Origin: Litoditis marina
Lineage: Eukaryota > Nematoda > Chromadorea > Rhabditida > Rhabditidae
Length of the DNA: 64,000 bases
Reading direction: 5' to 3'
Assembly: GCA_964036275.1 (NCBI GenBank)
Contig: OZ038435.1
Coordinates: 7,363,687 to 7,427,686, forward strand
A program made the position numbers and the translations under genes. A model generated the notes under the pieces. That model did not search any database. It was not told the DNA's origin and was given only the letters and a program-made list of their open reading frames with translations. Positions within the stretch are counted from its first letter, which is position 1. Each line of letters begins with the position of its first letter. Below, piece after piece: positions 1 through 11,393 of this stretch.

Positions 1-106
1 GGCCTGATTTTTGTGTACTTTAGAGAAGTAACGAGGTTGGTGATGGTCTGTAAATTTCGAACAATTTCATCTATCAGAAACAAAGCTAGAGTCCAAAAAC
101 TTCTTA

Positions 107-154
107 CTTAACCTCACCTCCCATGGACATACGAACAATATGCGCTTTGGGCGA
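107..154 (+). other. Invariant core of the monomer, candidate protein-binding or structural box
   Basis: From position 164 of one copy across the junction to position 32 of the next, about 48 bp, I see almost no substitutions between subtypes in either array, although positions 48-129 carry many. Exceptions noticed: position 11 G to A in two right-array d copies (32252-32428 and 33142-33320), A to C at 15518, and CCATGA in place of CCATGG near 33857 and 38861. Indels do fall here, mostly CCC to CC. In other satellites such uneven conservation has been linked to protein binding or nucleosome phasing. Here that is inference: no known box is recognisable, and recent homogenisation could also leave invariant stretches. 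Confidence 0.5.
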
Positions 155-301
155 TATCTTAAGGAGTATTAAACGGTTTGGCCTGATTTTTGTATATTTT
201 AGAGAGTTAATAAGGTTGGTGATGGTCTGTAAATTTCAGACAATTTCATCTATCAGAAACAAAGCTAGGGTCCAAAAACTTCTTACTTAACCTCACCTCC
301 C
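123..301 (+). repeat. Reference monomer (subtype T), 179 bp
   Basis: First complete copy, used to number positions: ATG at 1-3, GATATC at 31-36 overlapping CTTAAG at 36-41, the subtype-informative stretch from about 48 to 129, an A5 run at 152-156, and CCATGG spanning the junction to the next copy. G+C is 66 of 179 bases by my count. Clean copies therefore carry one EcoRV, one AflII and one NcoI recognition sequence each. Because 179 leaves remainder 2 on division by 3, the reading frame shifts at every copy. The frame from the ATG closes after 55 codons at the TAA in ACTTAACC. I do not recognise the sequence as a published named satellite. Confidence 0.95.
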
Positions 302-2628
302 ATGGACATACGAACAATATGCGCTTTGGGCGATATCTTAAGGAGTATTAAACGATTTGGCCTGATTTTTGTATATGTTAGAGAGTTAATAAGGTTGGTG
401 ATGGTCTGTAAATTTCAGACAATTTGATCTATCAGAAACAAAGCTAGGGTCCAAAAACTTCTTACTTAACCTCACCTCCCATGGACATACGAACAATATG
501 CGCTTTGGGCGATATCTTAAGGAGTATTAAACGGTTGGGCCTGATTTTTGTACATTTTAGAGAGTTAACAGAGATGGTGATTTTCTGTAAATTTCAGACA
601 ATTTCATCTATCAGAAACAAAGCTAGGGTCCAAAAACTTCTTACTTAACCTCACCTCCCATGGACATACGAACAATATGCGCTTTGGGCGATATCTTAAG
701 GAGTATTAAACGGTTTGGCCTGATGTTTGTGTACTTTAGAGAAGTAACAAGGTTGGTGATGGTCTGTAAATTTCGAACAATTTCATCTATCAGAAACAAA
801 GCTAGAGTCCAAAAACTTCTTACTTAACCTCACCTCCCATGGACATACGAACAATATGCGCTTTGGGCGATATCTTCAGGAGTATTAAACGGTTTGGCCT
901 GATTTTTGTATATTTTAGAGAGTTAATAAGGTTGGTGATGGTCTGTAAATTTCAGACAATTTCATCTATCAGAAACAAAGCTAGGGTCCAAAAACTTCTT
1001 ACTTAACCTCACCTCCCATGGACATACGAACAATATGCGCTTTGGGCGATATCTTAAGGAGTATTAAACGGTTGGGCCTGATTTTTGTACATTTCAGAGA
1101 GTTAACAGAGTTGGTGATTGTCTGTAAATTTCAGATAATTTCATCTATCAGAAACAAAGCTAGAGTCCAAAAACTTCTTACTTAACCTCACCTCCCATGG
1201 ACATACGAACAATATGCGCTTTGGGCGATATCTTAAGGAGTATTAAACGATTTGGCCTGATTTTTGTATATGTTAGAGAGTTAATAAGGTTGGTGATGGT
1301 CTGTAAATTTCAGACAATTTGATCTATCAGAAACAAAGCTAGGGTCCAAAAACTTCTTACTTAACCTCACCTCCCATGGACATACGAACAATATGCGCTT
1401 TGGGCGATATCTTAAGGAGTATTAAACGGTTGGGCCTGATTTTTGTACATTTTAGAGAGTTAACAGAGATGGTGATTTTCTGTAAATTTCAGACAATTTC
1501 ATCTATCAGAAACAAAGCTAGGGTCCAAAAACTTCTTACTTAACCTCACCTCCCATGGACATACGAACAATATGCGCTTTGGGCGATATCTTAAGGAGTA
1601 TTTAACGGTTTGGCCTGATTTTTGTGTACTTTAGAGAAGTAACAAGGTTGGTGATGGTCTGTAAATTTCGAACAATTTCATCTATCAGAAACAAAGCTAG
1701 AGTCCAAAAACTTCTTACTTAACCTCACCTCCCATGGACATACGAACAATATGCGCTTTGGGCGATATCTTAAGGAGTATTAAACGGTTTGGCCTGATGT
1801 TTGTGTACTTTAGAGAAGTAACAAGGTTGGTGATGGTCTGTAAATTTCGAACAATTTCATCTATCAGAAACAAAGCTAGAGTCCAAAAACTTCTTACTTA
1901 ACCTCACCTCCCATGGACATACGAACAATATGCGCTTTGGGCGATATCTTAAGGAGTATTAAACGGTTGGGCCTGATTTTTGTACATTTTAGAGAGTTAA
2001 CAGAGATGGTGATTTTCTGTAAATTTCAGACAATTTCATCTATCAGAAACAAAGCTAGGGTCCAAAAACTTCTTACTTAACCTCACCTCCCATGGACATA
2101 CGAACAATATGCGCTTTGGGCGATATCTTAAGGAGTATTTAACGGTTTGGCCTGATTTTTGTGTACTTTAGAGAAGTAACAAGGTTGGTGATGGTCTGTA
2201 AATTTCGAACAATTTCATCTATCAGAAACAAAGCTAGAGTCCAAAAACTTCTTACTTAACCTCACCTCCCATGGACATACGAACAATATGCGCTTTGGGC
2301 GATATCTTAAGGAGTATTAAACGGTTTGGCCTGATTTTTGTATATTTTAGAGAGTTAATAAGGTTGGTGATGGTCTGTAAATTTCAGACAATTTCATCTA
2401 TCAGAAACAAAGCTAGGGTCCAAAAACTTCTTACTTAACCTCACCTCCCATGGACATACGAACAATATGCGCTTTGGGCGATATCTTAAGGAGTATTAAA
2501 CGGTTGGGCCTGATTTTTGTACATTTTAGAGAGTTAACAGAGATGGTGATTTTCTGTAAATTTCAGACAATTTCATCTATCAGAAACAAAGCTAGGGTCC
2601 AAAAACTTCTTACTTAACCTCACCTCCC

Positions 2629-5600
2629 ATGGACATACGAACAATATGCGCTTTGGGCGATATCTTAAGGAGTATTAAACGGTTTGGCCTGATTTTTGTG
2701 TACTTTAGAGAAGTAACGAGGTTGGTGATGGTCTGTAAATTTCGAACAATTTCATCTATCAGAAACAAAGCTAGAGTCCAAAAACTTCTTACTTAACCTC
2801 ACCTCCCATGGACATACGAACAATATGCGCTTTGGGCGATATCTTAAGGAGTATTAAACGGTTTGGCCTGATTTTTGTATATTTTAGAGAGTTAATAAGG
2901 TTGGTGATGGTCTGTAAATTTCAGACAATTTCATCTATCAGAAACAAAGCTAGGGTCCAAAAACTTCTTACTTAACCTCACCTCCCATGGACATACGAAC
3001 AATATGCGCTTTGGGCGATATCTTAAGGAGTATTAAACGATTTGGCCTGATTTTTGTATATGTTAGAGAGTTAATAAGGTTGGTGATGGTCTGTAAATTT
3101 CAGACAATTTGATCTATCAGAAACAAAGCTAGGGTCCAAAAACTTCTTACTTAACCTCACCTCCCATGGACATACGAACAATATGCGCTTTGGGCGATAT
3201 CTTAAGGAGTATTAAACGGTTGGGCCTGATTTTTGTACATTTTAGAGAGTTAACAGAGATGGTGATTTTCTGTAAATTTCAGACAATTTCATCTATCAGA
3301 AACAAAGCTAGGGTCCAAAAACTTCTTACTTAACCTCACCTCCCATGGACATACGAACAATATGCGCTTTGGGCGATATCTTAAGGAGTATTAAACGGTT
3401 TGGCCTGATGTTTGTGTACTTTAGAGAAGTAACAAGGTTGGTGATGGTCTGTAAATTTCGAACAATTTCATCTATCAGAAACAAAGCTAGAGTCCAAAAA
3501 CTTCTTACTTAACCTCACCTCCCATGGACATACGAACAATATGCGCTTTGGGCGATATCTTAAGGAGTATTAAACGGTTGGGCCTGATTTTTGTACATTT
3601 TAGAGAGTTAACAGAGATGGTGATTTTCTGTAAATTTCAGACAATTTCATCTATCAGAAACAAAGCTAGGGTCCAAAAACTTCTTACTTAACCTCACCTC
3701 CCATGGACATACGAACAATATGCGCTTTGGGCGATATCTTAAGGAGTATTAAACGGTTTGGCCTGATGTTTGTGTACTTTAGAGAAGTAACAAGGTTGGT
3801 GATGGTCTGTAAATTTCGAACAATTTCATCTATCAGAAACAAAGCTAGAGTCCAAAAACTTCTTACTTAACCTCACCTCCCATGGACATACGAACAATAT
3901 GCGCTTTGGGCGATATCTTCAGGAGTATTAAACGGTTTGGCCTGATTTTTGTATATTTTAGAGAGTTAATAAGGTTGGTGATGGTCTGTAAATTTCAGAC
4001 AATTTCATCTATCAGAAACAAAGCTAGGGTCCAAAAACTTCTTACTTAACCTCACCTCCCATGGACATACGAACAATATGCGCTTTGGGCGATATCTTAA
4101 GGAGTATTAAACGGTTGGGCCTGATTTTTGTACATTTCAGAGAGTTAACAGAGTTGGTGATTGTCTGTAAATTTCAGATAATTTCATCTATCAGAAACAA
4201 AGCTAGAGTCCAAAAACTTCTTACTTAACCTCACCTCCCATGGACATACGAACAATATGCGCTTTGGGCGATATCTTAAGGAGTATTAAACGATTTGGCC
4301 TGATTTTTGTATATGTTAGAGAGTTAATAAGGTTGGTGATGGTCTGTAAATTTCAGACAATTTGATCTATCAGAAACAAAGCTAGGGTCCAAAAACTTCT
4401 TACTTAACCTCACCTCCCATGGACATACGAACAATATGCGCTTTGGGCGATATCTTAAGGAGTATTAAACGGTTGGGCCTGATTTTTGTACATTTTAGAG
4501 AGTTAACAGAGATGGTGATTTTCTGTAAATTTCAGACAATTTCATCTATCAGAAACAAAGCTAGGGTCCAAAAACTTCTTACTTAACCTCACCTCCCATG
4601 GACATACGAACAATATGCGCTTTGGGCGATATCTTAAGGAGTATTTAACGGTTTGGCCTGATTTTTGTGTACTTTAGAGAAGTAACAAGGTTGGTGATGG
4701 TCTGTAAATTTCGAACAATTTCATCTATCAGAAACAAAGCTAGAGTCCAAAAACTTCTTACTTAACCTCACCTCCCATGGACATACGAACAATATGCGCT
4801 TTGGGCGATATCTTAAGGAGTATTAAACGGTTTGGCCTGATGTTTGTGTACTTTAGAGAAGTAACAAGGTTGGTGATGGTCTGTAAATTTCGAACAATTT
4901 CATCTATCAGAAACAAAGCTAGAGTCCAAAAACTTCTTACTTAACCTCACCTCCCATGGACATACGAACAATATGCGCTTTGGGCGATATCTTAAGGAGT
5001 ATTAAACGGTTGGGCCTGATTTTTGTACATTTTAGAGAGTTAACAGAGATGGTGATTTTCTGTAAATTTCAGACAATTTCATCTATCAGAAACAAAGCTA
5101 GGGTCCAAAAACTTCTTACTTAACCTCACCTCCCATGGACATACGAACAATATGCGCTTTGGGCGATATCTTAAGGAGTATTTAACGGTTTGGCCTGATT
5201 TTTGTGTACTTTAGAGAAGTAACAAGGTTGGTGATGGTCTGTAAATTTCGAACAATTTCATCTATCAGAAACAAAGCTAGAGTCCAAAAACTTCTTACTT
5301 AACCTCACCTCCCATGGACATACGAACAATATGCGCTTTGGGCGATATCTTAAGGAGTATTAAACGGTTTGGCCTGATTTTTGTATATTTTAGAGAGTTA
5401 ATAAGGTTGGTGATGGTCTGTAAATTTCAGACAATTTCATCTATCAGAAACAAAGCTAGGGTCCAAAAACTTCTTACTTAACCTCACCTCCCATGGACAT
5501 ACGAACAATATGCGCTTTGGGCGATATCTTAAGGAGTATTAAACGGTTGGGCCTGATTTTTGTACATTTTAGAGAGTTAACAGAGATGGTGATTTTCTGT

Positions 5601-5671
5601 AAATTTCAGACAATTTCATCTATCAGAAACAAAGCTAGGGTCCAAAAACTTCTTACTTAACCTCACCTCCC
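2629..5671 (+). repeat. HOR unit 2, 17-mer (3043 bp)
   Basis: Order is G, T, D, E, F, E, F, Tc, C, D, E, H, F, E, H, T, E. It differs from the 15-mer only by one additional E-F pair (3524-3881) ahead of Tc, as a 2-monomer slippage or unequal exchange would produce. Length is exactly 17 x 179 with no indel. Confidence 0.92.
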
Positions 5672-8353
5672 ATGGACATACGAACAATATGCGCTTTGGG
5701 CGATATCTTAAGGAGTATTAAACGGTTTGGCCTGATTTTTGTGTACTTTAGAGAAGTAACGAGGTTGGTGATGGTCTGTAAATTTCGAACAATTTCATCT
5801 ATCAGAAACAAAGCTAGAGTCCAAAAACTTCTTACTTAACCTCACCTCCCATGGACATACGAACAATATGCGCTTTGGGCGATATCTTAAGGAGTATTAA
5901 ACGGTTTGGCCTGATTTTTGTATATTTTAGAGAGTTAATAAGGTTGGTGATGGTCTGTAAATTTCAGACAATTTCATCTATCAGAAACAAAGCTAGGGTC
6001 CAAAAACTTCTTACTTAACCTCACCTCCCATGGACATACGAACAATATGCGCTTTGGGCGATATCTTAAGGAGTATTAAACGATTTGGCCTGATTTTTGT
6101 ATATGTTAGAGAGTTAATAAGGTTGGTGATGGTCTGTAAATTTCAGACAATTTGATCTATCAGAAACAAAGCTAGGGTCCAAAAACTTCTTACTTAACCT
6201 CACCTCCCATGGACATACGAACAATATGCGCTTTGGGCGATATCTTAAGGAGTATTAAACGGTTGGGCCTGATTTTTGTACATTTTAGAGAGTTAACAGA
6301 GATGGTGATTTTCTGTAAATTTCAGACAATTTCATCTATCAGAAACAAAGCTAGGGTCCAAAAACTTCTTACTTAACCTCACCTCCCATGGACATACGAA
6401 CAATATGCGCTTTGGGCGATATCTTAAGGAGTATTAAACGGTTTGGCCTGATGTTTGTGTACTTTAGAGAAGTAACAAGGTTGGTGATGGTCTGTAAATT
6501 TCGAACAATTTCATCTATCAGAAACAAAGCTAGAGTCCAAAAACTTCTTACTTAACCTCACCTCCCATGGACATACGAACAATATGCGCTTTGGGCGATA
6601 TCTTCAGGAGTATTAAACGGTTTGGCCTGATTTTTGTATATTTTAGAGAGTTAATAAGGTTGGTGATGGTCTGTAAATTTCAGACAATTTCATCTATCAG
6701 AAACAAAGCTAGGGTCCAAAAACTTCTTACTTAACCTCACCTCCCATGGACATACGAACAATATGCGCTTTGGGCGATATCTTAAGGAGTATTAAACGGT
6801 TGGGCCTGATTTTTGTACATTTCAGAGAGTTAACAGAGTTGGTGATTGTCTGTAAATTTCAGATAATTTCATCTATCAGAAACAAAGCTAGAGTCCAAAA
6901 ACTTCTTACTTAACCTCACCTCCCATGGACATACGAACAATATGCGCTTTGGGCGATATCTTAAGGAGTATTAAACGATTTGGCCTGATTTTTGTATATG
7001 TTAGAGAGTTAATAAGGTTGGTGATGGTCTGTAAATTTCAGACAATTTGATCTATCAGAAACAAAGCTAGGGTCCAAAAACTTCTTACTTAACCTCACCT
7101 CCCATGGACATACGAACAATATGCGCTTTGGGCGATATCTTAAGGAGTATTAAACGGTTGGGCCTGATTTTTGTACATTTTAGAGAGTTAACAGAGATGG
7201 TGATTTTCTGTAAATTTCAGACAATTTCATCTATCAGAAACAAAGCTAGGGTCCAAAAACTTCTTACTTAACCTCACCTCCCATGGACATACGAACAATA
7301 TGCGCTTTGGGCGATATCTTAAGGAGTATTTAACGGTTTGGCCTGATTTTTGTGTACTTTAGAGAAGTAACAAGGTTGGTGATGGTCTGTAAATTTCGAA
7401 CAATTTCATCTATCAGAAACAAAGCTAGAGTCCAAAAACTTCTTACTTAACCTCACCTCCCATGGACATACGAACAATATGCGCTTTGGGCGATATCTTA
7501 AGGAGTATTAAACGGTTTGGCCTGATGTTTGTGTACTTTAGAGAAGTAACAAGGTTGGTGATGGTCTGTAAATTTCGAACAATTTCATCTATCAGAAACA
7601 AAGCTAGAGTCCAAAACTTCTTACTTAACCTCACCTCCCATGGACATACGAACAATATGCGCTTTGGGCGATATCTTAAGGAGTATTAAACGGTTGGGCC
7701 TGATTTTTGTACATTTTAGAGAGTTAACAGAGATGGTGATTTTCTGTAAATTTCAGACAATTTCATCTATCAGAAACAAAGCTAGGGTCCAAAACTTCTT
7801 ACTTAACCTCACCTCCCATGGACATACGAACAATATGCGCTTTGGGCGATATCTTAAGGAGTATTTAACGGTTTGGCCTGATTTTTGTGTACTTTAGAGA
7901 AGTAACAAGGTTGGTGATGGTCTGTAAATTTCGAACAATTTCATCTATCAGAAACAAAGCTAGAGTCCAAAAACTTCTTACTTAACCTCACCTCCCATGG
8001 ACATACGAACAATATGCGCTTTGGGCGATATCTTAAGGAGTATTAAACGGTTTGGCCTGATTTTTGTATATTTTAGAGAGTTAATAAGGTTGGTGATGGT
8101 CTGTAAATTTCAGACAATTTCATCTATCAGAAACAAAGCTAGGGTCCAAAACTTCTTACTTAACCTCACCTCCCATGGACATACGAACAATATGCGCTTT
8201 GGGCGATATCTTAAGGAGTATTAAACGGTTGGGCCTGATTTTTGTACATTTTAGAGAGTTAACAGAGATGGTGATTTTCTGTAAATTTCAGACAATTTCA
8301 TCTATCAGAAACAAAGCTAGGGTCCAAAAACTTCTTACTTAACCTCACCTCCC
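5672..8353 (+). repeat. HOR unit 3, 15-mer
   Basis: Same order as unit 1 (G, T, D, E, F, Tc, C, D, E, H, F, E, H, T, E). It is three bases short of 2685 because the A5 run has lost one A near 7612, 7790 and 8147. These are the first indels in the window. Confidence 0.9.
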
Positions 8354-11300
8354 ATGGACATACGAACAATATGCGCTTTGGGCGATATCTTAAGGAGTAT
8401 TAAACGGTTTGGCCTGATTTTTGTGTACTTTAGAGAAGTAACGAGGTTGGTGATGGTCTGTAAATTTCGAACAATTTCATCTATCAGAAACAAAGCTAGA
8501 GTCCAAAAACTTCTTACTTAACCTCACCTCCCATGGACATACGAACAATATGCGCTTTGGGCGATATCTTAAGGAGTATTAAACGGTTTGGCCTGATTTT
8601 TGTATATTTTAGAGAGTTAATAAGGTTGGTGATGGTCTGTAAATTTCAGACAATTTCATCTATCAGAAACAAAGCTAGGGTCCAAAACTTCTTACTTAAC
8701 CTCACCTCCCATGGACATACGAACAATATGCGCTTTGGGCGATATCTTAAGGAGTATTAAACGATTTGGCCTGATTTTTGTATATGTTAGAGAGTTAATA
8801 AGGTTGGTGATGGTCTGTAAATTTCAGACAATTTGATCTATCAGAAACAAAGCTAGGGTCCAAAAACTTCTTACTTAACCTCACCTCCCATGGACATACG
8901 AACAATATGCGCTTTGGGCGATATCTTAAGGAGTATTAAACGGTTGGGCCTGATTTTTGTACATTTTAGAGAGTTAACAGAGATGGTGATTTTCTGTAAA
9001 TTTCAGACAATTTCATCTATCAGAAACAAAGCTAGGGTCCAAAAACTTCTTACTTAACCTCACCTCCCATGGACATACGAACAATATGCGCTTTGGGCGA
9101 TATCTTAAGGAGTATTAAACGGTTTGGCCTGATGTTTGTGTACTTTAGAGAAGTAACAAGGTTGGTGATGGTCTGTAAATTTCGAACAATTTCATCTATC
9201 AGAAACAAAGCTAGAGTCCAAAAACTTCTTACTTAACCTCACCTCCCATGGACATACGAACAATATGCGCTTTGGGCGATATCTTAAGGAGTATTAAACG
9301 GTTGGGCCTGATTTTTGTACATTTTAGAGAGTTAACAGAGATGGTGATTTTCTGTAAATTTCAGACAATTTCATCTATCAGAAACAAAGCTAGGGTCCAA
9401 AAACTTCTTACTTAACCTCACCTCCATGGACATACGAACAATATGCGCTTTGGGCGATATCTTAAGGAGTATTAAACGGTTTGGCCTGATGTTTGTGTAC
9501 TTTAGAGAAGTAACAAGGTTGGTGATGGTCTGTAAATTTCGAACAATTTCATCTATCAGAAACAAAGCTAGAGTCCAAAAACTTCTTACTTAACCTCACC
9601 TCCCATGGACATACGAACAATATGCGCTTTGGGCGATATCTTCAGGAGTATTAAACGGTTTGGCCTGATTTTTGTATATTTTAGAGAGTTAATAAGGTTG
9701 GTGATGGTCTGTAAATTTCAGACAATTTCATCTATCAGAAACAAAGCTAGGGTCCAAAAACTTCTTACTTAACCTCACCTCCCATGGACATACGAACAAT
9801 ATGCGCTTTGGGCGATATCTTAAGGAGTATTAAACGGTTGGGCCTGATTTTTGTACATTTCAGAGAGTTAACAGAGTTGGTGATTGTCTGTAAATTTCAG
9901 ATAATTTCATCTATCAGAAACAAAGCTAGAGTCCAAAAACTTCTTACTTAACCTCACCTCCCATGGACATACGAACAATATGCGCTTTGGGCGATATCTT
10001 AAGGAGTATTAAACGATTTGGCCTGATTTTTGTATATGTTAGAGAGTTAATAAGGTTGGTGATGGTCTGTAAATTTCAGACAATTTGATCTATCAGAAAC
10101 AAAGCTAGGGTCCAAAAACTTCTTACTTAACCTCACCTCCCATGGACATACGAACAATATGCGCTTTGGGCGATATCTTAAGGAGTATTAAACGGTTGGG
10201 CCTGATTTTTGTACATTTTAGAGAGTTAACAGAGATGGTGATTTTCTGTAAATTTCAGACAATTTCATCTATCAGAAACAAAGCTAGGGTCCAAAAACTT
10301 CTTACTTAACCTCACCTCCCATGGACATACGAACAATATGCGCTTTGGGCGATATCTTAAGGAGTATTTAACGGTTTGGCCTGATTTTTGTGTACTTTAG
10401 AGAAGTAACAAGGTTGGTGATGGTCTGTAAATTTCGAACAATTTCATCTATCAGAAACAAAGCTAGAGTCCAAAAACTTCTTACTTAACCTCACCTCCCA
10501 TGGACATACGAACAATATGCGCTTTGGGCGATATCTTAAGGAGTATTAAACGGTTTGGCCTGATGTTTGTGTACTTTAGAGAAGTAACAAGGTTGGTGAT
10601 GGTCTGTAAATTTCGAACAATTTCATCTATCAGAAACAAAGCTAGAGTCCAAAAACTTCTTACTTAACCTCACCTCCCATGGACATACGAACAATATGCG
10701 CTTTGGGCGATATCTTAAGGAGTATTAAACGGTTGGGCCTGATTTTTGTACATTTTAGAGAGTTAACAGAGATGGTGATTTTCTGTAAATTTCAGACAAT
10801 TTCATCTATCAGAACAAAGCTAGGGTCCAAAAACTTCTTACTTAACCTCACCTCCCATGGACATACGAACAATATGCGCTTTGGGCGATATCTTAAGGAG
10901 TATTTAACGGTTTGGCCTGATTTTTGTGTACTTTAGAGAAGTAACAAGGTTGGTGATGGTCTGTAAATTTCGAACAATTTCATCTATCAGAAACAAAGCT
11001 AGAGTCCAAAAACTTCTTACTTAACCTCACCTCCCATGGACATACGAACAATATGCGCTTTGGGCGATATCTTAAGGAGTATTAAACGGTTTGGCCTGAT
11101 TTTTGTATATTTTAGAGAGTTAATAAGGTTGGTGATGGTCTGTAAATTTCAGACAATTTCATCTATCAGAAACAAAGCTAGGGTCCAAAAACTTCTTACT
11201 TAACCTCACCTCCCATGGACATACGAACAATATGCGCTTTGGGCGATATCTTAAGGAGTATTAAACGGTTGGGCCTGATTTTTGTACATTTTAGAGAGTT

Positions 11301-11393
11301 AACAGAGATGGTGATTTTCTGTAAATTTCAGACAATTTCATCTATCAGAAACAAAGCTAGGGTCCAAAAACTTCTTACTTAACCTCACCTCCC
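8354..11393 (+). repeat. HOR unit 4, 17-mer
   Basis: Same order as unit 2, with the extra E-F pair at 9248-9604. Single-base losses occur in the A5 run near 8685, in the CCC run at 9425, and in the AAAC run near 10813. Confidence 0.9.

Larger units (their letters stand above)
1..2628 (+). repeat. HOR unit 1, 15-mer (first 56 bp outside the window)
   Basis: Monomer order is G (partial, 1-122), T, D, E, F, Tc, C, D, E, H, F, E, H, T, E. Every complete monomer is 179 bp. Tc at 839 is recognised by CTTCAGG where other subtypes have CTTAAGG, which removes the AflII site. Confidence 0.92.
1..11393 (+). repeat. Two copies of a 32-monomer (5728-bp) super-HOR
   Basis: Bases from 5729 onward repeat bases from 1 onward with no difference that I can see until the single-base deletion near 7612. 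The 5728-bp period is a 15-mer plus a 17-mer. The first copy begins 56 bases before the window and ends at 5671. The second is 5672-11393, six bases short because of 1-bp deletions. The identity extends to every subtype-diagnostic base, so the two copies arose by very recent duplication of the whole 32-mer. The assembler having looped twice through one repeat is the alternative. Confidence 0.85.

Noticed and set aside
58..75. CENP-B box
   Set aside because: G, F, H and x copies contain TTCG followed four bases later by A, matching the first half of the CENP-B box pattern, but the required CGGG half is TCAT. A half match in an AT-rich repeat is not enough.
105..120. Telomere-like motif (TTAACC)
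   Set aside because: A single hexamer per monomer in a longer constant sequence; no tandem telomeric units.
120..125. Ribosome-binding site or start context at CCATGG
   Set aside because: It resembles a start context, but no frame continues past 55 codons in clean copies and it recurs every 179 bp.
153..163. GATATC/CTTAAG as a regulatory palindrome
   Set aside because: Two overlapping 6-bp palindromes without extended dyad symmetry; useful as restriction landmarks only.
7443..7897. Overlapping 60-134-codon open frames on both strands, many starting MDIRTICALGD
   Set aside because: They are satellite monomers read in one frame and opened by 1-bp indels; they recur with array spacing, occur on both strands, and vanish in the indel-free part.
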